A stretch of 64,000 bases of DNA from Nymphaea colorata (lineage: Eukaryota; Streptophyta; Magnoliopsida; Nymphaeales; Nymphaeaceae), in contig NC_045143.1 of the NCBI RefSeq assembly GCF_008831285.2, forward strand, positions 12,633,214-12,697,213. Direction: 5' to 3'. The notes beneath the pieces were generated by a model that worked only from the letters and a program-made list of their open reading frames with translations, made no database searches and was not told the origin of the DNA. The first letter of the stretch is position 1. Each line of letters begins with the position of its first letter. The position numbers and the translations under genes are program-made. Below, in pieces: positions 10,930 through 23,850 of the stretch.

Positions 10930-12940
10930 CCTTTTATAAATTTTGTGACACATATTACAAATCATACTGTATGAAAATTACTTGCCATTTTTCGATCCTC
11001 TTGCTAAGAATGGTTGCTTCAAGACGTACTCAAGTGAAATAAGCCTTGAGAATACCTTAACTTAACTAGCTAGGAGGTAATGTCTAAGCTTCTAACACAT
11101 CAATACCAGAGCTAAATAAGATTTTTCCATTATTTAATATTTTTTTCATTTTAGATAAAAGTCAATTTGGCATGTTCAATTTCATGCATTTCTTTTTTTG
11201 TATTAAAAATTCTCCACAAGCATAATCATTCACAGAGATATGTAGTCATAATAGTTGGCCCATTATTAGAGGCTTTAAGATAAGTGTGTTAAGTAGATAT
11301 ATTTTATCTACTCGAGAGATTGTTGGCATTTTGGCCCCTATTCAAAATTCTTCTCCTTTTCCAATAGTTGATTAAATGGTCACCTCATGGCTAGGTTTGA
11401 AATGAACTTTTGGGTAGCCTAAATGTGCTCCTACAGACGACATAATTTCAAGTTAGTGGATGAAAAATGTCAATGATTACTCTAGCTTTTGCTGGATCTA
11501 CTTCAAGTCCTTTCTTGCTCAAAATATATCCTTGAAGCTTACCAGATTATACTTTGAATACACACTTTATGTGGGTCCAAACAAAGCTTGTAAAGTAGTG
11601 GTCTTGGCAAAGTTTCAATGTGATCTTCTTTAACCTGAGACATGACCAGGATATCATCCATGTATGCATCCGTGAACGTGTGCCTGTGATTGTAAGATAC
11701 ATGACATGACCAATTGTATTGTCTAAGAAACCTATGTTAAGATGGTGGAATTTGTTTTTTGTGGTACCTTTATTTAAGTCTCTAAAGTCTAAACATATTC
11801 TGATCTTTTCGTTCTTCTTAAGGGCAACCACGATGTTATTTAGCCAGCCATTTTAAGTAGTCAATATGTCTAATAAATCCAGCTTTCAAAATATATTCCA
11901 GTCCTCCTTTAACTTTTTCTTCTAGCCTTTTTCCAAGCTTTCTTGATTTCTATTTTATTAGCTTACAGTTTGATTTTAGAGTCTTTCAATGCTCAACAAG
12001 TTTTAAGTCTAGGGTAGACATGTTTTCAATGTCCAAGCAAAGGTCTCTTGATGTTCTTTTAGAAACTAAATAAATTTGGCTTATTCTTCTTGACTTATAT
12101 TAGCCCCAATGTAAAGGATCTGAAGGTATTTAATTGTGCCAACATTTGTCTCCTTGGTTGGACATTCAATAATGGTGATGGCTCATCTTGTTTCTGTGAT
12201 TAAGTAAATTCTTAGAATTCTTGAATAAAATGGTCAAACTCTTCTGCTTCTTAAGTGATTGGCTCTATCATTACATCAGTTATTCTTTGATCCTATTGAT
12301 CTTGATGTTTCTTAGAATGGGTACAGATGCTTAAGGGTTCTGGTGGGCAATGTTTGGATTAATTACTAGTTTCTTCAAGGCTTTGTATGCCATTATGAAG
12401 TCCCAAGTATGAATATTAGTGTTTCGGAAATTAGACATTGAATTACAAAAGAATGCTCGTAAACAAATGCACATAGACCACAATAGCAACAAAATGTTAA
12501 TCTCACTAAGGATTAAAAGGGAAGTATTGAACCCATAATAAAAAGTGAGGAATTTAGAACCATCCCCTTTATGGCAATTGAGAGAGACATGTACAAAAGG
12601 ACTGAAGATGTCCATAGGGTTATATGGTTGGCTTTACAAAGACTGTTGGCTTATCCATATTTCCTTTATATCCCAGTATGAAACTCTCTATTTGGCTAGG
12701 CAAGGTCAGGGTTCTATTTGTCCATCTTCCTTTGATCTCAAATCTTTATAGAGCTTACAACTATTTTTTAGGAGCACATGAAATCCCTTCTTCATCTTTG
12801 AAAGATCCTCGTACATATGGTGATTCTTGATGCCTTGCTCATTGATCCTATCCCTGAGTTTGAAGTAAACCAGACCATGCCATTGTATGACTAAGTTGAC
12901 CTATTCTTTCTTATCTTCTAATTTTATCTATTTTAGACTC
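10930..12940 (-). pseudogene. Decayed Tat-type RT and RNase H (pol), minus strand
   Basis: Remnant of a second Tat-lineage element, more decayed than the central one. RT is read at 11547-12000: KKNEKIRICLDFRDLNKGT (about 11775-11831) matches the KKNGKIRLCIDFRDLNKAT block of the central copy. In another frame AYMDDILV at about 11655-11680 carries the catalytic YxDD. RNase H sequence at about 10930-11050 aligns with 26735-26850. Frameshifts and stops are frequent. It starts abruptly at the 10803 junction. The protease lies at 16145-16690, beyond the inserted solo LTR. The stretch 12100-12940 probably holds the spacer before RT, but I cannot read a domain in it. Confidence 0.8.
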
Positions 12941-12941
12941 T

Positions 12942-12946
12942 CACTT
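12942..12946. repeat. Target site duplication CACTT, left
   Basis: CACTT directly precedes TGTAACGC and is repeated exactly after GGTGTGACA at 15967-15971. Confidence 0.85.
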
Positions 12947-15900
12947 TGTAACGCTCGGCATATGCAGGTCGGGTAGGGTTAGGGTCCAGACCCGGACCCG
13001 AGCTCCACCCACGTGTGAGCCCGATGCCCTCTTCTCCCTCGTCTTCCTCTCAGACCCCCTCTGTTGCCTCTCGTGCTAGTGCAAGGAAGAAAAAGAAGAC
13101 GGAGGTGTTGGGCAGCGACAAGAACGGGGCGGTGGCACTCAGGTGAGACTTCTGACTTCACTCCGCCTCCTCCTTCCTCTTCTTTCTTCACCTCCTCCCT
13201 CCTGCGCAGCCTCCTCTCCTCTTCGCCAGTGCCCTCCCTCTGCTCGCATGATTCCTTTTTTTTTTTCCTCTCCCACTTTGCTCGAGCTCTCACTCCCTCA
13301 CTCACGCTCGCTCTCCCTCAACCAAACATTGTTCTCCCGCCCTCTCTGTCTGCCTCTCCCTCTCTACACATTCTCGTCCCTCTCGTCTCTCCCACTCTCT
13401 CTCCTCTGTCCACCTCCCTCTGTCAGTGCCTCTCTCTGCCCACACGCTCCCTACTTGAGCTCTCCCTCCCCATTTTCTATTTGTTTTTCTCATTTTCCCC
13501 AACCGAGCACTCTTCCTCACTGATTTTATCACTGTTTGATCGGATTTCAGTTTGGGGGACATGTTCTTTTCCTCATAACAGCGATTAGATGGTGTTGGTG
13601 GTGGCAGCATTGCATCATTTTTGCCGCTTGGGGATCGATTGAATGCTTGAGGTGGCTGCCGAGAGGATTGCAGCAGTCTAGGCTCTAATTTTTGGGTGAG
13701 CGAGGCTTAACCAAGCCTAAGTCAACTATTATTTTCTATTAGAGCATGTATAATTATTGTTTGAGCATGCTAGAATTTACAATTTGATGATTAGGGATGC
13801 ATGTTAGCGACTTTGCTTTTTGAGAAAAGTTTAGGATTATGTTGGAGAAGCGATGATTCATGTATATATTGATCTTTTAAGCTTGAGGTGTTGATTTTCG
13901 AAGCAATAGGGAAGCATGGTAGAGATTTGATGTGGGTGAGAAGATTTAGAACCGTCTTAGTGAGTACGTGGCGCATGCTTTTGTGAACGGGTGTATCTTG
14001 GAGTTGTTTGGGGAAAGTATACGTAAGTTGAATATGACTATGGGGTTTACGCCTTGACTAAAGAAAGCAAATGAGAATTGGGTTGTGATGGATTGATCGA
14101 AACAGTGAATTTTGACGTTTGGTGGCAACGTCAAGTAGTTAGGAGGAGGCCTATTGGAGGGCTTGTAGGTCGACACTACTCGTCGACACCTTCTTGAAGC
14201 GATGACATGTGCCTCAATGATTTTGTTTTATATTTGTATGGATGGTGAAGCTAACTAGTAGAAATTTTATGTTTGCTTACGTCTGCAGGTACACCGGGCA
14301 CGTCCCGTCGACCTTGAGCGACCAGATTTGAAGCTCGAGGCATTTTGAAGAGTTTGGTAGGTGCGCGATAGGTATGGCAGCATTCCAGGCAAATCCTTGC
14401 TTGGGGCAATGTATAAATGTGTGTTCCAATGATCTTGGGATCTTAAGATTGTGATGTGATTGATTGATTGTTTTGTGAGTGAATGGGTGTATGCATGTAA
14501 ATGATTTGATATATGATATGATTTGTTTTGAAAAGCTATTAGAAGCTTGTTTTGAAAATGTTACGCATTTGCATGTGCATGCTAGAATCGATAACTCCTT
14601 AGGATAGATGAGGTGGGATATCGAGTCGAGTGTCTCCTCGACCCCAATTGTGCATTAGAAAGCATCTTAGAATGATAACTGCATAGGACAGCTACGAGCC
14701 CATCACAGATCGAGACTACTTTCTGTGGTTTGACTAAGTTTCTCAAAGATGTGATTATTGTGATAATGAATGTGAATGTTGCATACACGGGCAACGATGC
14801 AAATGATTGAATGGAGGGTAGTTGTACCCTTATTGTTATGACGGCTACCCAAGTCTGTTATTGTTATGTGTAGCCCTCGTGTGGAGGCAATTGGAGGTGT
14901 AGGTACACTCGTGAAGTGAACCAACTTCATGAGCTATCCAATTGTTTTGTGATTGTGCAATTATAATTATAAGATTGAAAGAATAAGAGATGAGAGGCCA
15001 GTGGGATGTAGCTATGTGTTTGGAAGTTGTACCGCCTTCGCCACTGGTCTCGCCTGTTCGGAATGCAAGCGGTGCAAGCCCCCAGGGTACTGTTGTATGA
15101 TGTGCTTGGAGCGTTGGGCTTCTGCCTTCCCAACCTGGGTGTCTTAGGGAAGGCTGAATATCTCTCCTTGGAATTCACACATCTATGGATGAGTGCTCTA
15201 CCACTGTAGTGGGTGAATGGATCCACACTGTTCTAGGCCACTACGGAGGTTGTCTCTCGGTTATAGGACGACCGCGGTATGCATGTGCCTGTGTTTGCAT
15301 CCACAGGAACTTTCAATTCACTAAAATTAATGGAAATGAAATGTATGTGAATGGATGTATGTGATTGATGTATATGTGAATGATGTGAATGAAATGATAT
15401 GTTTATTCGTGCCTTGCATGTAAATTGAAAACATGTTACTGTGGCCATTGAGTGGCCTTTACATGTCGTGGTCTATGTTAGGCGCCTTCTTGGCAAATGA
15501 TGTGGCTATGCCTTGACACAATAGGATGATAGATTGTTTTTATGATTGTTCTCATATTTGAGCCCTACTTAAGAGGGTTTGGAATTTTCCTGGTTTGTTG
15601 TCATACTGCGAAGGCTAAGCCTTCTGTTGTTTCATTTTTCAGGTTTTGGTGGATCAGGGGTAGCAGGTTGAGCAGATGGCTTCACTCACATCTTACTGGG
15701 GAGGTTTTGGGTCTTTTGTAGTGCTGACACATCTTATTTTGATTATATTGATATTTTGTTTTTGTTAGACATCAATTATATGGTTTGGGGCATTTTTGTC
15801 ATACGCATAGATGTGAATTTGTATGAATCAAAATTGTTATATAAATGAAAGTTCGCCCCATTATTTTGAATGACATAGCTCCCTCTTTTGAATTGTTGTG

Positions 15901-15966
15901 TAGTCACACTTCAATGTTTTATGTTAAAAAAAAATGTGTTTGAGGGTCAAAAAGGTTGGTGTGACA
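12947..15966. mobile_element. Solo LTR, 3.0 kb, Ty3-type termini
   Basis: Starts TGTAACGCTCGG and ends GGTTGGTGTGACA, with the 5-bp duplication CACTT on both sides. The TGTAAC...GTGACA termini are of the kind common in chromovirus-type (Tekay/Del) LTRs. No gag or pol sequence lies inside, so this is a solo LTR left by recombination. It is inserted between the protease and RT remnants of an older Tat element, in a stretch that reads across when the insertion is removed. Orientation is unclear because both ends look alike. A CpG- and GC-rich start and a pyrimidine-rich tract at 13150-13540 on the plus strand would fit promoter and leader in plus orientation. Confidence 0.85.
13150..13540. repeat. 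Pyrimidine-rich tract in the solo LTR
   Basis: Long CT-rich low-complexity stretch on the plus strand (repeated CTCTCCCTC). It creates the overlapping Ser/Pro/Leu-rich frames 13064-13588 and 13143-13523, which are composition artefacts. Confidence 0.85.
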
Positions 15967-15971
15967 CACTT
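15967..15971. repeat. Target site duplication CACTT, right
   Basis: Exact copy of 12942-12946 on the other side of the solo LTR. Confidence 0.85.
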
Positions 15972-16039
15972 AGGTCTACCTTATCTTTTTGGCAGATGTA
16001 TGAACTTGGACTATACATGATGGCCTATGTATCATAGTT

Positions 16040-16700
16040 TGGGATAGTTGTTGAATTTTGGGCTAAGATGATTGTAATCATCCATCCTCTACTCCATTTA
16101 ACACGCTGATGCAATGTACAAGGAATAACATTGTCTTCATGAATTCATGGCCTCCCAAGCAAGGAATTATATGATGGTGGTGCATTGGCCATGTAAAAGA
16201 GGATGTAATGCAACGTGTAATTGATTGACAAGTCCAAGTAAATTTTTCCTTTCATGATCTGACAATGGTTGTCAAATATGTAGATTATCAAATTATTTGC
16301 TACATACTCCTCTGCATGGATTCTTAAAGCTTTGACAGTCATTGTAGGACATATGTTGAGGTTGTTGCCTCCATTAATGAAGACAAGGGGAATTATCATC
16401 CTCTTAGTGCATACCACAATATACAAGGCATTGTTATGGAATTGGTACCATTTGGGCAAGTCATCATTTAAAAATATGATTTGTGCATTAGCCATCATAG
16501 CAGTGCTCAAAGCATGTGGAATAGACCTCTCTATTATGTTGTAAGGTATGCTTTTTCTTGTTGTCTTTGGTCAATTACCTCTACATCTAGCGAGTGTCAA
16601 AGTACTGGAAATGGGAAGTTAGAGCCTAACTCCAAAGATTGGTTCAACCATGGAGCTTCCTTCAGTTCTATTGCTCATACTATAATCTCATCAACAAGAT
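16040..16700 (-). pseudogene. Decayed Tat-type aspartic protease
   Basis: The protease would cleave the element polyprotein. The open piece 16145-16510 reads MANAQI, then PLVFINGGNNLNICP and a closing LLGRP, the usual order of the Tat protease. The active site, normally D-N/G-G, reads N-G-G, so the catalytic Asp is lost. Sequence resembling the block after LLGRP (family form WxHxAGAVPSxLHQ) continues to about 16080 in another frame. A further coding-like stretch lies upstream at 16520-16690. It belongs to the same degenerate element as the RT remnant at 10930-12940, separated from it by the solo LTR. Confidence 0.8.
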
Positions 16701-17100
16701 GATAGGGCCAAGCAAGGTGTTGGGTATTTTTAAAATATGAACACATGCACAACCTGTTGAGTCTAATGCAATAGGGCCTAAGAGAGAGGTTAAGATCTAA
16801 AGAAGCACAAACACTATTATCAAACAACCCTAAATTGAGAAGGCTTGTTTTTTCCTAAGTCTACGTAAGTGTATATAGGTCCTCCTCCATTAATTATAAG
16901 AAATTAAAACATACAAACAAATCATGCAAAAATATGGGACAGCTAGGGCACTAATTTCACATGACATTAGAAAATTGAACAAATAAAAGGGGTGGGCCTA
17001 GTCAAACAATGACATGTTCTATCATGGGTGCATATGCAAATTTGTTTCCATGCAAATTTCATTTGCTCCACATGTCAATCATCTAATATCTGACTCGCCT
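16700..17100. other. No gene seen between protease remnant and LTR-C1
   Basis: AT-rich stretch with scattered stops in all frames. It may be gag-side interior of the decayed Tat element or the ragged end of LTR-C1; nothing is readable. Confidence 0.4.
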
Positions 17101-19593
17101 CCATTTGATTTGTGCAGGATTTCCAAAGAGATGAGCCTAACTTATCAATAAGAGGCTTTATCATTCTTGGCACCTTCATCAAAGGCAGTCAAATTAAAGA
17201 ACTAAGCTTTACTCTTTTACTATCTAAAAATCTAAATGTCATCATGATCTTAATGCAAAAACAAATTACCCAAACTTTTGAAACTGATGTTTTAATGAAA
17301 ATATAATTTAGTCTTTATAACTTATGATTCAATTGAATTGAAATTAGATTATTTGTAATGTCAGCGCAGCCTATAAAACCATATACCCTAAGCTACCTAA
17401 TGATTAGAATTAAGTTTCCAAGTTAAAAGTAAGGTTTTGCAATAATTAGTTAGAGGTCCATGTTTTAAGGTATTGATGTTTTAATGTTATGGTTAAAGAT
17501 GTTGATGGATTAGGATTCATTTTAGGTTTGAGTCAATTTAGGGATTCATGACTTAGGTTTTTAGAAGAGGGTTATACTTATTTATGTATTAAAAGATTAA
17601 CACATGCATATGTTTCAAGGCTAGGTTTTCAAGGGTGAATTTGAATTGAGTTAAGGCGGGCATTGACATGGCAGTCATTTATGTTTTATTAGGTTATTTA
17701 ATGATTTATTTGGAGATTTTCAAAGGTTTAAAGATTAAGTTTTTAAAATATAATTTCTTAGGTTCTTAAGTTAAATAGACAACCTTAAATGTTTAAGGTT
17801 ATGTGAATTAAGGTTTGATTTTATGTAAGGAGGTCTTGGTCTTTTTTTTTTTCTAAGTCCTAATCATTTGGATCCATTGAGTTTTTCTGAAAACTTTAAT
17901 TTTTAAAGTGCTTGTGCTGTTTGAAATTCGTTGGAAAGCATGGATGCAAGAAAATAGTGTAACTAATTAGAATGCAGTCAAGTTTGAATTACTTTCTACA
18001 CCTAAATTAGTACTATAGTATATCCCTAAATTCATCTTATTTAGTTTCTGATGTTGATGAATTGTGTGATTTAGTGATTTAAGTGTCCTTGTACTAAAGA
18101 TCAATGCATTCCTAATCTTGATGAACTTATTTGAGGGTTTCAAGAATGATTATTTTCCTAAACCATGGTGAACACCATAGTTAGGCAATAATCATCCTTG
18201 AACCTCAAGTAAGCATAGTGTATGTAGATGTGTTTAATTAACAAACTAATAATGAAGATGAACTAGAAGAAGTGCATAGATCAAAGGTTAAGAATAAACT
18301 AAATGGAATGCATATATCAATGAATCAATTATTAAGAATAAACTGGACGAAGTGCATGGATCAATGATTAAGAACAAGGTAGATGAAATGCACAGATCTA
18401 AGATGCATATATCAAATATTAAGAATAAACTAGATGAAACTAAAGTTCCAAGATTAAACATAAATTAAATAAAAGGCATAAGTCAAAGATTAATAACTGA
18501 GGGAGAGAGAGAAAAATTGAGAGTGATAGAAAGAGAAAAAAATAGAGAGATAAAGAAAGATAAAAAAAAGAGAAGGGAGAGAAATAAAGAGAGAGAGAGA
18601 GAGAGAGAGAGACAGAAAGATAGAAAAAGATAGATAGGGAGAGGGGGATAGAGATAAAGAAAAAAGGAGAAAGATAAAATAGAAGAAAATAGTGTGAAAG
18701 AAAAAGATAGGGAGAGATAGAGGGTAAGAGGGGCATACCTAACTCCAAATTTAGCTAATTGATAAGGGAAGTAAATCTAAGTGGAATCATTTGAAGTTGC
18801 TAAGAGGTGATTATTTATTCCCTAAACCAAGATTAGTACTACGGATATGGCATTAATCATCCTTAAATCTCAACTAAGCAAGGAGTATATGATGATTTAA
18901 GTAAATTGAAGACTAAGTAACATTAAGAACTAGCTTAAAAAAATAGGGGCATACATCATCCCTAATAAGCAAAGAAATTAAAGCAAATCAGTGTGCTTAT
19001 TTCATACTTTCTGGGATGGTTGTTGTATTCCCTTAAACTAATATTAATACTATGGTTGAGGGATCAATCATTCTTAAATCTCATTTAATCCCACTAATGT
19101 AAAATTAAAAATTAGATTTTCAAGAATGGAGAGAGTTGTATACCTAACTCCTTTGATGTTCAATTAACGAGGAAATTAAATTATAATCTAGTCAAAGCAT
19201 GTGAAGGAAAATAAAAAACTAACAAAGTCATCGTCATAATTAACATGAAAATGAAACTAAGAATAAAACAAAATAAAATGAATAAAGAAGAAAAGAGAGA
19301 GCGGAAACTTACCTAAGAGGGTCTTCCTTAAAGGCAGAGAAGGGAGAGATAGAGGGAGATTCAAAGAGAGTGAAGAGGAGAGAGAATGAGAAGATGAGGC
19401 AGGAGAGGATGCAGCATAGATTTTCTTTGTTGCGAGTTGAGGAATTTGATTTTTCACTTATTTAACACATAATAGATTTACGTGCCATCAAATAGAGATT
19501 TTTTCTTTCGACCATAAGTTCATTCCATACTGGACGAGACCGGAATAGGGTTATGTACATTCTCGTTATGTTATGAGAAGGGGGGTTATAACG
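17100..19593 (-). mobile_element. LTR-C1, decayed Tat-like LTR with PPT at right
   Basis: Minus-oriented LTR. The left part (17140-17290, with 'cattcttggcaccttcatcaa') aligns with 38480-38600 and, more weakly, with 53270-53400. The right end is read at GGGGGGTTATAAC (about 19580-19592), followed by a purine tract in sense (AAGCTTGGGGAGGTGGGG). Three diverged copies of a unit around 'cctaaaccaagattagtactatgg...ttaatcatccttaaatctca' occur at about 18160, 18820 and 19035. The left limit is approximate and no target duplication was found. Confidence 0.55.
18497..18725. repeat. GA-rich low-complexity tract
   Basis: Purine-rich run with a pure (GA)n core at about 18590-18612. The minus-strand frame 18440-18748 (Leu/Ser/Phe-rich) is an artefact of this composition. 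Confidence 0.9.
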
Positions 19594-20016
19594 GTCGATC
19601 CCCACCTCCCCAAGCTTAAAAATTAAAAATAAGCCACAATTACAAGAAAAATGTGTAATTTTCCTATAAGTTACAGCTTAGAAAACTGTTCTGATCTGGT
19701 AAAGGATTATTTTTATCCGTTGGACCCAACTTAGAAAAATGTCCATTTTAGCCATCTTGGCCGACTTAAGCATGGCCTAGCCATACTGGTAGGCAAGGAT
19801 GGCTGGGTCTGGCCAACCACGCTCCTGCGCATGGCCATGTGCAAGCCCGAGAGGCCGCATGTAGCTGCCAAAGGCTGCATACGGCCAGCCATGCTCCTCA
19901 ACAACCTTTGCTGCACAACGAAGGCTACACAGCCTTGCTGGCCTGGTCTGGTCCGGTCCAATGTAGGCCTGGGCCACGGGCTGGGCACCCATCGGGTACC
20001 CAGTACCCGGCCTGGT
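19594..20016. other. Interior of the C1 element, GC-rich at right
   Basis: Begins with the polypurine tract of LTR-C1 (19597-19616) and becomes G+C-rich after about 19760 (repeated GGCC, CCGGCC, GGGTACCC). The same GC-rich style resumes at 37025, beyond the inserted element. The overlapping short frames at 19731-20160 on both strands have no recognisable domain. Confidence 0.5.
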
Positions 20017-20021
20017 CGGGC
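20017..20021. repeat. Target site duplication CGGGC, left
   Basis: CGGGC immediately before the LTR start TGTTCGCACC. The identical CGGGC follows the other LTR at 37020-37024. Confidence 0.92.
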
Positions 20022-20110
20022 TGTTCGCACCCCACCCCTCTCTCGAAGAGTGTCAAATGTGGATCAGCAAAATTATTTTAAAATTGAGGTTTTGAATAAT
20101 ATTTTAATGG

Positions 20111-20178
20111 AAAGGGATCCGCCCATCGGTACAAGGTCCAACCATTCCTACCGCCTTTAACAGGGGTAATTGGACCAA
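20111..20178 (-). promoter_or_regulatory. Conserved LTR U5 stem-loop, 3' LTR copy
   Basis: The block GGATCCGCCCATCGGTAC is followed by arms GGTCCAA (20135-20141) and TTGGACC (20170-20176), with inner TACC...GGTA and CCT...AGG pairs. It lies about 90-155 bp inside the LTR end, so it would be near the end of U5 in RNA. Counterparts occur in LTR-A, LTR-B and C2 with different but still pairing arms. Confidence 0.7.
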
Positions 20179-22134
20179 GGATCATTTGGATCATATACGA
20201 GTTTTTGATGCAACTCATATATGATTATGCATTGAGGTTTTGGATTCAAAAGGATTCAAGAACCAAAATTCATTTTGAATGAGCGATTTGAACTTGTTTT
20301 GAAGATTAAAGGATTTTCAAGTTGGTTCAAAAAACCTTTGTTTTTGTGCCATTCGATTTGAAATACACAATTCTTGAGGATTTTGAAGAGTGAAATTGAG
20401 TTCTTTGTTGTGAACTCTAGATGGTTCATGAGTTGAAATTATGATCAAATTTTGAAAAATAGTTAAGTTTTCTTAGCAAAGAAACTTGATTTTTGAATTC
20501 TTCTTTTGCCAAATCGTGTGATTTGGTTAAGTAGAGTTCATTCTTTTGATGAAACATAGGTTTCAAATTGTTAGAAAATGTGTTGTTTTCCAAACACACT
20601 TTGGCCAAGATTATGAGTGCATTGCTTTTGTTTTCTTTTGAAGTTAAGAGAAGTTTACAAATTCTTGTTGCAATATGACTTGGTCACTTTTTGCACCTCA
20701 AATTAGAATCACTTAACTTCTTGAGAATGTGTATGTGGTGCTATTGATTTTGAGTGAAAGTGAATGCATGAAATGAGAAGGAAAACTATATGGAACATTC
20801 ATTCTTCTCTTTTTCATAGTCTCTCAAGATTCACTCATATGAAACATACATTTTTCACTCTCTCATAATCTCTCAAAATTCATCCATTGTAAATGCATGT
20901 CATACAATTTACACATAAAGATTGATTTTAATTAAAATGTAGGGCTTTCTCTAAATGTACTTATTATATGATTAAGCACATGAATTAGAGATGTAGTCCA
21001 TAAGCTTGGGACTTAACATAAAATTATCAAAATGATGAAAAATATACAAATGATGCCAAAATCAATTTTTGAAATAGATGGGAGACGTGGATGATGTTCA
21101 CTTTTGTCTCAAGATAGCCAATATTGATTTAGATGGCTGAAAGTTGTGCACATTGATCCCAATAAAGGGCTTGTTTCTTAGATAGAAGTGAGAAGTCCTT
21201 CATCAAATTTTAGATTTCGTACTCATGAAATCATCAACTTCTTGGGATGGTTCTAGGATAGTTGGCATTTCAAATATGTAAAATTTAACATTCTTATCCC
21301 AATTCCTATAAAACATGGTCTGATTTCAACAACGTATACACATCTTACGTATGGATTGCAGAAATTAAGTAAATTTTGAAATGAAATGAAAACGATTTCA
21401 TAACTTGGTGCTATGAAAATCAAAATGAACCGTTTTCTTAAAACCAGTTTGGAAACATGTTCCAATCTGATTTTAAGAGACAAAAGCAATTTTTAGCAAG
21501 AGATTGAGCACATATATGTATATATATAACAAGTATACATATACATACCTCACTTTTCAAAATGAAATTTTATCAAGGAACCACACGACTCATGAATCAT
21601 GATGATTCATGGTTGGGTTCTTTTACGTGGGAGGATTGAAAACTTGTTTCAAATATCCCCTACTACCCTTGATCCATTAAATAAAGCATGAAACAACATA
21701 ACTTTAAATAGAAAGAGATAAATGGATGCTCAAGCTAGTTCATCCTTAGTTTCGCCATGCAAAGGTGGATTACATTCATGAGAATACATCCATCCTTAAT
21801 AGGCTTTTTTCGACATATATATATTGCAGCAAGATCACTCTCTCACCGTGGGATTCCCTCATGGTGGGGAGTTCAAAATGGTTTTAAGCTTGTTGTTTTG
21901 AAAGGAATGTGGCCTTGGAGCCCTTTTCAAAATTTGATACATGGGTTCATCTTTAAAAAAAACCGACGTATGCATGCATTATGCATTAGTATGTACATTT
22001 AATCGTAGGTTTTCCCTAGCTGGACATCATTCCCAGCTATAAAATACACGAAAATAAACCCTCCTCACGAGTTGCTGGAATAAAGATGAACTAACGAGAA
22101 GCCAAAATAGATGAGAAATGGGTTAAAGTCACAT

Positions 22135-22140
22135 ACCTTG
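22135..22140 (-). promoter_or_regulatory. Putative 5' splice site, 3' LTR copy
   Basis: Sense CGCAAG|GTATGTGAC, with GT at 22136-22135. This is the same strong plant donor consensus as in the 5' LTR at 35270-35269. It is irrelevant to transcripts from the 5' LTR but shows conservation of the site. Confidence 0.5.
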
Positions 22141-22470
22141 CGGTCGGTTTTGATACTTGATCTTCACCTTCACTTGTTTTCTAAATCGAGCAATCCTAAG
22201 CAAGAATCCAAACTTGGATTTGAGCTTAGCAAAGCTAGAAGTAGAATAGCTTGCTTGTTGGAATTTGTAGTAGGAAAGAAGGCTTCTCACCACGAAAATC
22301 CTAAGTAATGGTCCATTTAAGCACCCTAACTTGGCAAAATCAATGGGGAAAATAGAAAAAAAATGAAGAAGGAAATGAGAGAATGGATGAAGGAGCCTTG
22401 GACAAAATCTTCGTCTCCTCCTTGACCTCTCCTTCTTAGCTCCTTAGCTGAAACCCCTTTCAAAATTCGG

Positions 22471-22504
22471 CCTCCTCCTTGGTGGCCAAGGGGAGGCTTA
22501 TATA
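22471..22504 (-). promoter_or_regulatory. TATA box and adjoining GC-rich partial palindrome, 3' LTR
   Basis: Sense CTCTATATAAGCC (TATATAA at 22504-22498), followed by a stretch whose arms CTCCCCTTGG and CCAAGGAG nearly pair. The TATA is intact here, unlike in the 5' LTR. Transcripts from this copy would run leftward out of the element. Confidence 0.7.
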
Positions 22505-23850
22505 GAGGAGGAGGTGGGTTCAACCACCTCCTTAACTCACCATGGGAACTCACATAAGACCTTGGGGACTTCTAAAATGAGTTAAATATGCTTTAAACGC
22601 TCTAATTGACCATTTCTTAGCCCATTTCTATGAGCTAGGTGGGCTGGGCTAGGTTTGGTCAACATTGGTTTAGACCTAGCTGACCAACTTTGACCAAAAT
22701 TTCAAATAAAAATGCCCTTGCACAGGGTCTTGCCTTATTTTATGCTATTTATTTATTTTTTGTTTGAAATCGAGTTTGTTAGGTTAAAACCTAGTTTTTA
22801 AGATCCAAATGCCATTGAATTATGATAATCCAATTTAAATTTGAATAAAATTTGAAAATTCTGTCAAATTTGGCTCAAAAAGGGTATTTCTGTCCATAAT
22901 TTGATTGAAGATAGATTTCAACTGAATCAAACTTTCGTTTGAAAATTTAAATTTTAATTTGGTATTTGATTTATACATTTGACAAATCCAAATGTTTATT
23001 TGTCTTTCATAAACCAATTCGGGCTCTATAATCTCAATTTGACCATAGAGGGGTAAAATTGTCCATAATGGTCAATTTTGACCAATTGGCCAAAGTCAAA
23101 GCTCATTTGCGAGTAGTTTGACTTTGTTTGAGGTAATTTGATAAATTTGAGCTAAGAAAGCTCTTAATTGAGCTAAATTATACTTTGACTGAGTTTAGTC
23201 AAAGTGGGTTTGGTTTGGTCAAAGTCTATTTTCATCCATTAATTGGATTGAGAGACAGACGTACCTTTTGACTGAGCTAAGCCCATGTTGACCGAACCTA
23301 GCTGGGATTGACACCACATTTGGATGCACCCGGGTCAAACCTACTTGAATTAAGTAGGTTAGGTGAGTTTGACCAGCTTAGTTATTGCTTTTTGGAAATT
23401 AACTCCTCTTTAAAAAAGACCTAGTTAAAGAAGAGAGAGACATAAATGTCTCACTTTTCTAGGTTTCTCATTCATTTCTCCTTGAAAATGACTTTTCTTC
23501 AATTAATTTGAGAGAAAATATTTATTTTATTTATTTTTAGGGGGGCGTGGCCCCTGGGGGGCTCTTGACCACACGAGCTATGTGGGGCCCACGCAGCATT
23601 CTAGATTCAATTCTCGGATCTAAGTCAAAATTTGAATTTTGCAAATGGATTTGGATTTCAAATGACATTTGTAATTGGATTTGGACTCGTAATCCTGCAT
23701 TGGGATTCGTGTCATGGGTTAACTTCATGATTTGAATCTAAATTGTTCTTTAGATTCGAAATTGGCTTTGAAATTACAAATTTTCACAATTCTTTTGTGA
23801 AATTTTCATATTGCTTCAATTTTGATGTGGAAAAATTTGGAGTGTTAACA

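Larger units (their letters stand above)
20022..23850 (-). repeat. 3' LTR of the central element
   Basis: 3,829 bp, bounded by TG...CA and adjacent to the polypurine tract at 23851. It is very similar to the 5' LTR, with scattered substitutions and a short indel near 20177 (the other copy has an extra ACTAAGG-type insertion). It carries an intact TATA box and a U5 stem-loop. Confidence 0.95.

Noticed and set aside
13064-13588. 174-codon plus-strand ORF with overlapping frames
   Set aside because: Lies in a CT-rich tract within a solo LTR; several frames are open at once and no motif is seen.
19731-20160. Overlapping GC-rich ORFs on both strands (99-109 codons)
   Set aside because: Composition-driven; one of them (19831-20160) crosses the LTR boundary at 20022, so it cannot be an ancestral gene.
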